Shown in pieces: positions 1-6,675 of a stretch of DNA of 17,869 bases. The DNA lies in contig JAUWGA010000012.1 of NCBI GenBank assembly GCA_030606635.1, positions 1-17,869 on the forward strand, written 5' to 3'. This DNA is from Methanosarcinales archaeon (GTDB lineage: Archaea > Halobacteriota > Methanosarcinia > Methanosarcinales > Methanogasteraceae). Position 1 is the stretch's first letter. Each line of letters starts with the position of its first letter. Below the pieces are notes generated by a model. The model had not been told where the DNA came from. It saw nothing but the letters and a program-made list of their open reading frames with translations, and did no database searches. A program made the translations under genes and the position numbers.

Positions 1-3000
1 AGGCTGCCGCCCTCGCGTCCACCCTCGCCGAATGCTGAGAACGAGCCGTCGTCGTGCCTGAATGTGAGCTGGCGCTGGTAGCCGGTTATGATGAAGAGTT
101 CTGCCTTTGCCTGAACTTCAGGGTTGGTCTGGTCGGTCGCCTTGAGGTATCGCAGAACCTCGACGTCTGGCGCAAACATGATCATATTCTGCTCGCCGCA
201 GCCAAACGGCATGTTAAGTAGTCCATCCAAACCGTTTATCGTCTGCGCAACTATGCTTGGCGTGAAACTAACCAGAGCGACTCCTGAATCATCAACGATT
301 CCCGGAGGGAGTGCGGCATCGAGCGTGATGCTGCCTGTACCTGCACCCATGTTTCCGTTCTCGACGATCTCCTGCCTCGTCCCCTCTGCCTCGACGATGA
401 TCTCTTTTCTCACAGCATCAGCCCTCGCTTTCGTCTGTGCCGCAATCTCGATCGTGTGGGTGCCAATCTCGGTCGGCGTGATCGTGAAACTCGCGTCTCC
501 GACGCTGTTTGCGCCAACCGGTATGGTTACCACACGATCGCCAATGATCTCGAACCAGTCACCTGTCGAGAGCGTCAGTTTGACATCCTGCTGCATATCG
601 AGATAGTTATAGACCTGCGCCCTGACCGGGAAGACCTCTCCGCGGGTCACAGAGTACGGCAGGTCCGTATCGAGGAAGAACTCCTGGAATACTGTGAGGT
701 GCCCCTCTGCTATCCCGATCCCGTCCTCGGATGTCGAGACCGCGTGAAGCCGCCATGTCGTGATGCTGTCCGGCGCAGTGAGATCGATCTGTGCGCGTCC
801 TTCGTCATCGGTCAGGAGGTCTGGCATCCAGAGCCATGTCTCAGGGAAGAACTGGCGCACACGCTCGACCGTTGCGAGTTCATCGTCTGCTTCCGCTTCC
901 CCGGAGAGTGCCGCGGTTGGCATGGCTGCCGGCGTAGGCATCGCTTCCGCCTCTGCTTCCTCGACCATCATATCCATCGCAACCACATCCCCGCCTGCGA
1001 CACCTTTCCACATATTCCGCGCCTCGGGAACCGGAGTCTTCGGGATCTCGAAGGATGGCGATGCCAGCACCTGCATTCCGGCATCATTCAGAATATCGTA
1101 CGTTCCTACCAATCTGTTTTCATAATAGCCCCCGTACTCCGGATGAATCTCGATCTGTGGCGCCATAAACCGCTTCTCCAGTTCATCAAAGACCTGTTTG
1201 AGATTGAGCCTGCCGGCACTCAGAGCATATACAGATTCGTCAACGATCGCAACGCCGATCATCGATCCAGTCCCTGCATCAAAGTTCACGCGCACAGCAT
1301 CTCCCGGAGCTACGGTATCGCTTCCAAACTCGCTCGTTAGATCGACACTTGTCTCGAAATGGACATCAAACGGTAAAACATCGGCAGAGACCTCGCTGTT
1401 CGGATTGATCATGTATGCCACGATCTTTGCAGCCGGACTCATCTGCGGCGCGACCTGAACCGCAATCTCGGATCTCTCGCTCGTGCCTGAGTACACGGTT
1501 CTGCCGTTTGCGAATATATCATAGAATACAGTGCCCGGATTGGTCGAGTGCACGGCAAAGGTTATCGTATCGCCGACATTGGGCACACCATCGCTCGTCT
1601 GCGCGATATGGATGAAGCTTGCGCCCGGTGAGTACGCAGCATCGAGATTCACGCTCCGGCGCACGACGGCGCCATCGCCACTTGTGTCGCGGCACGTCGC
1701 CTCGATGTAAGCGCCTGTGCAGTTATCCGGGATCGTGTAGGATAGGATTGCGATCCCGTTTTCGGTAGTAATGATATCGTCTCTCACGGTTTCGGTGTAA
1801 CCGGACTCATGAAACGCTGCTGTGATCGAAACGTCCGTGTCGATCGCGTTTCCGTCAGGATCTTCTGTTACGACCAGCACCTCAAAGAGAAGTCCCGGCT
1901 TTACGGTGCTCGATTCAGGTATCAACTGGAGAATCGTGTCCGATTCCACGATCTTTAAAAGTTCTGTTGTGGTCTCAGTGTGATTTCCGGTATCCATGAC
2001 CGAGATGTTTAACATGAGACTCCCCTGCCCGCCTGCACCATAAGTCCCTGCGATCCACCCGACTGCTGGCAGTTCGAACTCGGCAGAGCCGTTCTCGAGA
2101 ATTGCGCTGTATGTAGCGTAGGTCTCCCACGTTCCGGTGTACCTGACCGCCTCGATCTCGACAGAACCGTCGACCGACTTACCGAAGAAGTAGTTTGCAG
2201 AAACTGTGCCTGCAATCGTGTCAGAGACGAGGAACCAATTCTTCCCGATCTCAGTCTCGATCTCAAACTTCGGAAGCACGTAGCGCTCGACCTCGATATC
2301 CACCACAGACTTCGATTCACCCGCCTCTGCCTTGATCTTCCACGTACCGAGATTCGGCTCGGCAGATAGCGGCAGATCGAACGTAGCTACGCCAAAACCG
2401 TTCGTCTCAAGCGTCTCCCGAAAGACCTTGATCCCTTTCGCATCAGCAATCTCCAGTTCGACAAAATCTTCAATCGGCTTTAGATTGTTGCTTAAAAGGA
2501 GGATTCTTCCGTGTACGGTCTGTCCCGGCTTGTAGATCGGCTTATCAGTCTCGATAAAGATCGGATTGCTCTTTGAGATGCGCACCGTTGCAATGTATTC
2601 CTCATCAGTCCCGACCGGCTCTGCAATCAGGGAGTACGTGCCTTCCTCGACCTGTGGAGTCTCGAATCTTGCGACCGAGTGTCCGGACTTGCCGGTCGAT
2701 GCCCGGACGAGAGGAATCCTATTGTTGTCGCTGTCTGAAAGCGTGTACGTAACGCACCGCTCCACTGGCTCGTGCGCATCCCCAAATGCAGACATGCTAA
2801 TCGAACTCTCGCTCCCGACAAAGAGCGTCTTTGGCGCAAGGATCAGGTAATCGGCATCCTCACCAGTTACGCCTTCGCCGCACGGTATGATCTCTATCGG
2901 TGCGGACGAGTCCGGTTGCGTAGGGTCAGTCTCGATACAGCCGGATGCGGCAAGCACTGCGATGCAGAGCAGGATATGGAAGATCTGGAAGAGTGTGGTT

Positions 3001-3008
3001 CGTTTCAT
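1..3008 (-). CDS. Alpha-2-macroglobulin / complement-like thioester lipoprotein, partial (C-terminus beyond left edge)
   Basis: The reading frame is open from the ATG at 3008 to the left edge (1002 codons plus two bases). Residues 1-24 form a lipoprotein signal with Cys24 in AASGC, so it is probably anchored outside the membrane. Family landmarks appear in order: TDKPIYKPGQTV at 154-165 (MG2-like), YVLPKFEIE from 243, VAIVDESVYAL (MG5/6 area), an acidic Ala/Pro/Met-rich linker at 678-718 where animal members carry the bait region or anaphylatoxin, FPETWLW at 721-727, the A2M domain (ITTWRLHAVS onward), and the thioester motif GCGEQNM with Cys937 and Gln940. The thioester domain continues with TGYQRQLTFRHDDGSFSAFG. 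The family traps proteases or bonds covalently to targets. The motif is the animal/TEP form (GCGEQ), not the GCLEQ usual in gamma-proteobacterial proteins. The rest of the thioester domain, its reactivity-tuning residue and the receptor-binding region lie outside the window. Family assignment is very sure; the biological target is unknown. Confidence 0.95.
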   Translation of the reverse strand, partial: MKRTTLFQIFHILLCIAVLAASGCIETDPTQPDSSAPIEIIPCGEGVTGEDADYLILAPKTLFVGSESSISMSAFGDAHEPVERCVTYTLSDSDNNRIPLVRASTGKSGHSVARFETPQVEEGTYSLIAEPVGTDEEYIATVRISKSNPIFIETDKPIYKPGQTVHGRILLLSNNLKPIEDFVELEIADAKGIKVFRETLETNGFGVATFDLPLSAEPNLGTWKIKAEAGESKSVVDIEVERYVLPKFEIETEIGKNWFLVSDTIAGTVSANYFFGKSVDGSVEIEAVRYTGTWETYATYSAILENGSAEFELPAVGWIAGTYGAGGQGSLMLNISVMDTGNHTETTTELLKIVESDTILQLIPESSTVKPGLLFEVLVVTEDPDGNAIDTDVSITAAFHESGYTETVRDDIITTENGIAILSYTIPDNCTGAYIEATCRDTSGDGAVVRRSVNLDAAYSPGASFIHIAQTSDGVPNVGDTITFAVHSTNPGTVFYDIFANGRTVYSGTSERSEIAVQVAPQMSPAAKIVAYMINPNSEVSADVLPFDVHFETSVDLTSEFGSDTVAPGDAVRVNFDAGTGSMIGVAIVDESVYALSAGRLNLKQVFDELEKRFMAPQIEIHPEYGGYYENRLVGTYDILNDAGMQVLASPSFEIPKTPVPEARNMWKGVAGGDVVAMDMMVEEAEAEAMPTPAAMPTAALSGEAEADDELATVERVRQFFPETWLWMPDLLTDDEGRAQIDLTAPDSITTWRLHAVSTSEDGIGIAEGHLTVFQEFFLDTDLPYSVTRGEVFPVRAQVYNYLDMQQDVKLTLSTGDWFEIIGDRVVTIPVGANSVGDASFTITPTEIGTHTIEIAAQTKARADAVRKEIIVEAEGTRQEIVENGNMGAGTGSITLDAALPPGIVDDSGVALVSFTPSIVAQTINGLDGLLNMPFGCGEQNMIMFAPDVEVLRYLKATDQTNPEVQAKAELFIITGYQRQLTFRHDDGSFSAFGEGGREGGS

Positions 3009-3014
3009 AGTCAG

Positions 3015-3021
3015 TCACCTC
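3015..3021 (-). promoter_or_regulatory. Ribosome binding site of the thioester lipoprotein gene
   Basis: On the minus strand GAGGTGA lies six bases before the ATG at 3008. It matches the archaeal anti-Shine-Dalgarno complement and supports this start, which also gives a complete lipoprotein signal peptide. Confidence 0.75.
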
Positions 3022-3025
3022 GCGG

Positions 3026-3066
3026 ATTGGACTTTAATTGGATATTATTGCAGGATAATTGGATAT
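3026..3066. repeat. Three ATTGGA direct repeats in helical phase at the promoter
   Basis: ATTGGA starts at 3026, 3037 and 3058 on the plus strand. The last two belong to an 11-base exact repeat, TAATTGGATAT (3035-3045 and 3056-3066). Spacings of 11 and 21 bases are one and two helical turns. The array lies between and over the TATA box and the ribosome site of the thioester protein gene, as expected of a regulator binding site. Confidence 0.4.
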
Positions 3067-3070
3067 ATAC
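3061..3070 (-). promoter_or_regulatory. TATA box of the thioester lipoprotein gene
   Basis: The minus strand reads AAAGTATATATCC here, a good archaeal TATA element. A transcript starting about 25 bases downstream (~3038) would have a leader of about 30 bases containing the GAGGTGA site. Confidence 0.55.
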
Positions 3071-3149
3071 TTTGCTTAAACTTCGAAATGGGTCGTAGTT
3101 ATCGGATATGGGGCGAAACCCTGACCGAGAACAAGTTCACAATTTTTCG

Positions 3150-3182
3150 TAAAGATTAAATCACGAATCCGAACAGACGGAT
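3150..3182 (-). terminator. Weak hairpin after hisC
   Basis: On the minus strand, downstream of the hisC stop, ATCCG and CGGAT (3178-3182 and 3167-3171) can pair around a six-base loop, followed by a T-richer stretch. The stem is only five pairs, so this is a tentative terminator. hisC transcripts might otherwise run on into the thioester gene. Confidence 0.25.
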
Positions 3183-3227
3183 CGTTATGCAGACTCTGCA
3201 ACAGGAAAATGGATCCCGATGATCTGG

Positions 3228-4319
3228 CTATTCGTTGAGACTCTTAAATTCCGAAAACGCATCCACCACACGTTCATTCTGCTCTGGCGTTCCGATGCTC
3301 ACCCTGACAAGAGCGTCTCCTGCGCCGCGGAATGACGAACAGTCCCGCACGATTATTCCTTTGCGTGCAAGGAGATCGCATACCCCTCCTGACCGGTGCG
3401 GTGAGACATCCACGAGCACAAAGTTCGCTTCTGACGGATAGACCTTAAACGGAATCGCCATTAGCATCCTGCGCCCGTCCCGAACAAGTTTAACGCTCTG
3501 TTTCAGGTGCGCATCATCGCCAAGCGCTGCTATGCCTGCCTCAGCCGCAAGACTGCTGACCGAAAACGGGGTCGCATATCCCAGATACTCATCCCGCATC
3601 TGCTCGGGCATGACCGCGTAACCAACTCGCAATCCTGCAAGCCCGAATGCCTTTGAGAGCGTGCGACCGACCACCAGATTGTCGTAGTCCCGCACAAGGT
3701 GGATCATGCTCGTCCCTGCGAATTCGACGTACGCCTCATCGAGAAACACGACCGCATCGCAACCATTGCAGTCACCGCACCCTTCGAGGATCGTCCGGAG
3801 ATCTGACTCTGGTACCAGATTTCCGCTCGGGTTATTAGGGGAGCAGAGAAAGATGACCCGTGTCTCGTCTGTCACCTGCGATATGATCGCCTGCGGATCA
3901 AAGCCAAAGTTCTCGTCTCTTGATACGAAGACCGGGGTGCCGTGATGCGTGCGTGCCGAGATCGCGTAGTAGCTGAAGGTCGGCACCGGTATGATCGCAA
4001 CTCCCGGCATCAGCATCCGCATCAGGGTATCGATGACCCCGTCCATCCCCGCGCTTGCCACGATGTTTGCGCCTGGGTAGCCGGTGTATCCGGATAGTGC
4101 ATCGCAGAGACCGGATGCATCACTATCGGGGTATATGCTGACCTCGTTTGCGTGCTCGATTATGGCTCTGACCGCGGCAGGCGCGGGTCCTAGCGGGTTT
4201 TCGTTCGATCCGAGTTTGATGATCGCATCTGCCGGGATGTTATACTGCTCGCTAATCTCCGCGATCGATTTGCCGGGCACGTACTTGGTGTTGGTGCTGG
4301 TGCTGGGTAGAGGTTTCAT
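3228..4319 (-). CDS. hisC: Histidinol-phosphate aminotransferase
   Basis: A 363-residue PLP-dependent fold-type I aminotransferase that converts imidazole-acetol phosphate plus glutamate to histidinol phosphate in histidine synthesis. Visible motifs: LGSNENPLG (36-44, substrate and phosphate end), CSPNNPSGN (159-167, PLP-binding Asn), FLDEAYVEF (192-200, PLP-ring Asp) and GRTLSKAFGLAGLRVGY with the Schiff-base lysine at K223. The C-terminal VRDCSSFRGAGDALVRVSIGTPEQN carries the conserved Arg that binds the substrate carboxylate or phosphate. Length is normal. An unusual CGDCNGC cluster (C181, C184, C187) sits in the loop before DEAY. The ATG at 4319 has a TATA box about 70 bases upstream but no clear Shine-Dalgarno. 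No other his genes are in the window. An aspartate or aromatic aminotransferase paralog is possible but less likely given the close HisC pattern. Confidence 0.94.
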   Translation of the reverse strand: MKPLPSTSTNTKYVPGKSIAEISEQYNIPADAIIKLGSNENPLGPAPAAVRAIIEHANEVSIYPDSDASGLCDALSGYTGYPGANIVASAGMDGVIDTLMRMLMPGVAIIPVPTFSYYAISARTHHGTPVFVSRDENFGFDPQAIISQVTDETRVIFLCSPNNPSGNLVPESDLRTILEGCGDCNGCDAVVFLDEAYVEFAGTSMIHLVRDYDNLVVGRTLSKAFGLAGLRVGYAVMPEQMRDEYLGYATPFSVSSLAAEAGIAALGDDAHLKQSVKLVRDGRRMLMAIPFKVYPSEANFVLVDVSPHRSGGVCDLLARKGIIVRDCSSFRGAGDALVRVSIGTPEQNERVVDAFSEFKSLNE

Positions 4320-4387
4320 ATCTGTGATTGGGTTTTTTGCGTGCTTGCTTTAACTTTGTTGCGGTTGCTCGAGGGGATGAGGTCTCA

Positions 4388-4397
4388 GTTATATAAC
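4388..4397 (-). promoter_or_regulatory. TATA box of hisC
   Basis: The minus strand reads AAAAAGTTATATAACTG. The core GTTATATAAC is a perfect palindrome about 70 bases before the hisC ATG, so transcription would start near 4365. An almost identical element lies at 4956-4964 on the same strand. Confidence 0.5.
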
Positions 4398-4523
4398 TTT
4401 TTAATTTCGTTTGGGTCGTCCACAGACAGCGGGGCTGACATTAACGTAAGAAAGCGCGAGAGACCACGAGAACGAAGCAGTCGTGACCCATCCTCTGTAA
4501 CTCTATACGCTGGCTTCACCGTG

Positions 4524-4550
4524 CTTTCGCAGAATCGCATTCTGCGGAAG
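4524..4550. repeat. 12-bp inverted repeat with 3-base loop
   Basis: CTTTCGCAGAAT (4524-4535) pairs with ATTCTGCGGAAG (4539-4550) around the loop CGC, with eleven Watson-Crick pairs and one G-U. No T-run follows on the plus strand, so it is not an obvious intrinsic terminator. It lies within the possible decayed frame upstream of hisC. Confidence 0.6.
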
Positions 4551-4792
4551 TATTTGTGGCAATTTGTGGGAGGATCTCTCAAAACACAACTCTCATTTTT
4601 TGTTTTACATCGGATTATTTTAAATAAAATAGAAGTATTATTTCATTAACTATCACTTGTTATAATAACTAATTATAGTTGCATATTTACCTTTTGATTG
4701 ATAGGTATATTTCAATAGGAATTTTTAAGATTAGATATAATTATTTTCCATCAAAATACCCCCTCGTATCACTCATTCATTCACAGCAAAAA

Positions 4793-4935
4793 CCGCACAC
4801 GGCGATAACACCCCCTCTTGCTATCGATTTTGACCTGCAGGTATGCGGATCTGCCCATCTGTTATGCGTTTACCCCCCATGTTGTCGGTGGGGATCTGCG
4901 TATTCCTATAGTTTTTGGAATGATCGAGTTGGTCC
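4793..4935 (-). ncRNA. Candidate small RNA in a GC-richer island
   Basis: Bases ~4755-4930 are clearly richer in GC than the AT-rich DNA on both sides, a common sign of structured RNA. On the minus strand a TATA box lies at 4956-4964, predicting a start near 4930. The transcript could form a CCCC/GGGG hairpin (around 4873-4892) and end at a short CCG/CGG hairpin (4793-4802) followed by five Ts (4788-4792). No RNA family was recognised and no convincing ORF is present. This is tentative. Confidence 0.25.
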
Positions 4936-4955
4936 GATTATTTTCCGGCAGATAA

Positions 4956-4964
4956 GTATATAAC
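4956..4964 (-). promoter_or_regulatory. TATA-like element, minus strand
   Basis: The minus strand reads AAAAATAGTTATATAC, closely resembling the hisC TATA element (AAAAAGTTATATAAC). No protein gene follows within the usual distance. The only candidate product is the small RNA proposed at 4793-4935. Confidence 0.35.
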
Positions 4965-5175
4965 TATTTTTAGTAAAAATCGTACTTGCATCAGATTTTT
5001 AAAATGTTTAATGCGCTATGCTATGGAATGATTTTATTGTAAAGTATTTGATCTACTGATTCTATTAATTAATTTTAAATGGCTAAATTTAGCACTTATT
5101 GTAAAATAATTCTAAATTTAAACGAAAAGTGAGAGTTGATAATTACCCTATTTCCGCAAACAATAAATTGAATGA
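4965..5175. other. AT-rich intergenic stretch, no gene seen
   Basis: Very AT-rich DNA with stops in all frames. It probably contains the pyrFE promoter (several TTTAAA/AAATTTA-like stretches), but none stands out at a convincing distance from a start codon. Confidence 0.5.
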
Positions 5176-5191
5176 GATGATCAGACTAACC

Positions 5192-5235
5192 GAGGATGTG
5201 ATGACACGAGCAGACTAAAAAAGATACCAGGAATC
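5192..5235 (+). other. Out-of-frame apparent N-terminus of pyrF
   Basis: GAGG at 5192-5195 lies five bases before an ATG at 5201 that reads M-T-R-A-D and stops at TAA (5216). In the pyrF frame, the codons just upstream of the 5236 ATG read K-K-I-P-G-I and lack any start codon. One extra base near 5216 (before or in the run of six As) would join them into MTRADLKKIPGIMVAFDM, a normal N-terminus for this family. Either a base is missing here (assembly error or mutation), or this is a five-codon leader followed by re-initiation at 5236. Confidence 0.5.
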
Positions 5236-5892
5236 ATGGTGGCGTTTGATATGGAGGATCCATCCACTGCGGTACGCCTGGCAGAGGAACTGGGTAGCGC
5301 TGATGGTAATTTTGCAATCAAGGTCGGAAGACCTCTTGAGATGCAGACCGGAAAGGAGATCATCTCACGAATCAGGGGCGCTACAGACCTCCCGATAATC
5401 TACGATGGAAAGATCGCGGACATCCCTTATGTCAGCGCAAAGATAGCGGAGATCGCTTACGATGCAGGCGCGGACGGTGTTATCATGCATGCGTTCGTTG
5501 GTGCGGATGCCGTGCGTGAGGTCGCGAGTCTGGGCAAAGGCGACGTGATCACGGTCATCGAGATGACGCATCCGGGTTCGGTCGAATACCTCGAACCGAT
5601 CTCAGAGCGGCTCATCCGGATGGTATCAGGTATCGGCGTCGATGGGGTGGTTCTGCCTGCCACGCGTCCGGAGAGGGTCAAGAGATTATCAGAACTTCTC
5701 GATAGGGAGGGCGGAAGTGAGACATATATCATATCACCAGGAGTACATGCGCAGGGCGCAGAGCCAGGGGATGCGATCACCAGCGGGGCTGACTACGAGA
5801 TCGTTGGACGTGCGATCTACCGATCAGAGAACCCGAAAGACTCGGCAGAACGGATTTACAGGGAGATCATCGATCGATTGCGGGGCAACTAA
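5236..5892 (+). CDS. pyrF: Orotidine 5'-phosphate decarboxylase (archaeal type)
   Basis: Catalyses OMP to UMP plus CO2, the last step of pyrimidine synthesis. The 218 residues follow the archaeal (beta/alpha)8 form: AFDM at 3-6 (ribose-binding Asp5), FAIKVG with Lys29, the catalytic D57-x-K59-x-x-D62 (DGKIAD), DAGADGVIMHAFVG, EMTHPG, ATRPERV, ISPGVHAQGAEPGDAI and the phosphate-binding EIVGRAIYRSENP. The start chosen (ATG 5236) has only AGGA as a weak ribosome site and begins inside the first beta strand. Homologs carry several more residues, which are present upstream but lack an in-frame start (see 5192-5235). The stop at 5890-5892 is one base before the pyrE ATG, so the two are a coupled operon that converts orotate to UMP. 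Confidence 0.93.
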   Translation: MVAFDMEDPSTAVRLAEELGSADGNFAIKVGRPLEMQTGKEIISRIRGATDLPIIYDGKIADIPYVSAKIAEIAYDAGADGVIMHAFVGADAVREVASLGKGDVITVIEMTHPGSVEYLEPISERLIRMVSGIGVDGVVLPATRPERVKRLSELLDREGGSETYIISPGVHAQGAEPGDAITSGADYEIVGRAIYRSENPKDSAERIYREIIDRLRGN

Positions 5893-5893
5893 C

Positions 5894-6595
5894 ATGAAAC
5901 GACACCAGGAAGATTTTTTGATGCACCTGCTCGAATCGGGCGCGATAAAGTTTGGGGAGTTTAGACTTAAGAGCGGGCGGGTCTCGCCGTATTTCGTCAA
6001 CATCGCTGTCGCAATCAATACCGGCAGGAGAGCTTCCGAAACAGCAGACGCGTACGTGGCAGAGATCGTTGATGGCGCGGTCGGCACCGATTTTGATTAC
6101 ATACATGGTCCCGCATACAAGGGAATCCCGCTCTCGGTGCTGATCGCAGAAAAACTCTGGAGTGGGGGTCGGGGTCAGGGTGCGAGGGGAATCGATCTGC
6201 GCTGGGGCTATGACCGGAAGGAAGAGAAGCGGTATGGAGATCCGTCAGAGACGAGGATCGTTGGCGACCTCAGGGACGGGGATTCTGTCCTGATAGTGGA
6301 TGATGTGGTCGTTACCGGGAAGACAAAGATCGATAACTGGGCGAAACTGACCGATTACAGGGATTTGAGTCCGAAAGGCATCCTGGTAGCGGTTGATCGG
6401 CAGGAGGTCGATGAAGCTGGCAACGATACCATAGAGATGCTAACAGATGCCGGTCTAACTGTGTATCCTATACTTAAGATCACAGAGATATTCGATTACC
6501 TGCTGAACCGATCTATCGGCGAGGTTGTGTACGTGGACGACCGGATACAAGCGGCATTCGATGAGTATTTTGAAGAGCATGGTGTGGATCTTTAG
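5894..6595 (+). CDS. pyrE: Orotate phosphoribosyltransferase (bacterial/eukaryotic type)
   Basis: Transfers phosphoribose from PRPP to orotate, giving OMP for PyrF. The start is ATG 5894, one base after the pyrF stop; an earlier in-frame ATG at 5642 lies inside pyrF and is rejected. The 233 residues closely track the E. coli/yeast form: IKFGEFRLKSGRVSPYFVN (18-36), HGPAYKGIPL (71-80), the flexible-loop YDRKEEKRYGD (106-116), the PRPP motif VLIVDDVVVTGKT (132-144), VAVDRQE (165-171) and LKITEIFDYL (194-203). Archaeal PyrE proteins are usually shorter (about 180 residues) and lack this loop arrangement, so this copy was probably acquired from bacteria. A short Gly-rich insert (GGRGQGARG, 91-99) precedes the loop. 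Translational coupling to pyrF is likely. Confidence 0.93.
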   Translation: MKRHQEDFLMHLLESGAIKFGEFRLKSGRVSPYFVNIAVAINTGRRASETADAYVAEIVDGAVGTDFDYIHGPAYKGIPLSVLIAEKLWSGGRGQGARGIDLRWGYDRKEEKRYGDPSETRIVGDLRDGDSVLIVDDVVVTGKTKIDNWAKLTDYRDLSPKGILVAVDRQEVDEAGNDTIEMLTDAGLTVYPILKITEIFDYLLNRSIGEVVYVDDRIQAAFDEYFEEHGVDL

Positions 6596-6630
6596 CGTTT
6601 ACGCCAACCAAACGCCCAAGAATCTTCGAA

Positions 6631-6640
6631 AAGTTTATAC
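6631..6640 (+). promoter_or_regulatory. TATA box of the VWA surface protein gene
   Basis: CGAAAAGTTTATACTC has a purine-rich BRE-like lead-in and a TTTATA core about 40 bases before the ATG at 6676. Transcription would begin near 6660, leaving a very short leader that still contains GGGGTG (6665-6670) as a ribosome site. Confidence 0.6.
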
Positions 6641-6675
6641 TCGATTACGGCGCATTATAATGATGGGGTGCTCGC

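Larger units (their letters stand above)
4385..4582 (-). pseudogene. Possible decayed gene fragment (winged-helix-like C-terminus)
   Basis: A 65-codon open frame with only a TTG start and no good ribosome site. Its middle, VKPAYRVTEDGSRLLRSRGL, has the Y-x-(V/L)-T-E-x-G-x-x-LL pattern common in the wing and last helix of small winged-helix regulators. Sequence upstream on this strand turns abruptly AT-rich. The hisC TATA box overlaps its last codons. I read it as the 3' relic of a longer gene, but it could be a chance frame. No function is assigned. Confidence 0.25.

Noticed and set aside
456..1340. Long plus-strand open frame (294 codons) opposite the left-end gene
   Set aside because: Arg/Cys/His-rich, no domain pattern, and entirely antisense to the thioester protein, whose motifs are unmistakable.
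5170..5220. C/D-box-like motifs (GATGA, GTGATGA) before pyrF
   Set aside because: No proper CTGA D boxes at the right spacing; the region is better explained as the pyrF leader.
5642..5893. Upstream in-frame extension of pyrE inside pyrF
   Set aside because: The translation before 5894 resembles nothing in the family and overlaps pyrF. ATG 5894 sits one base after the pyrF stop and matches the normal N-terminus.
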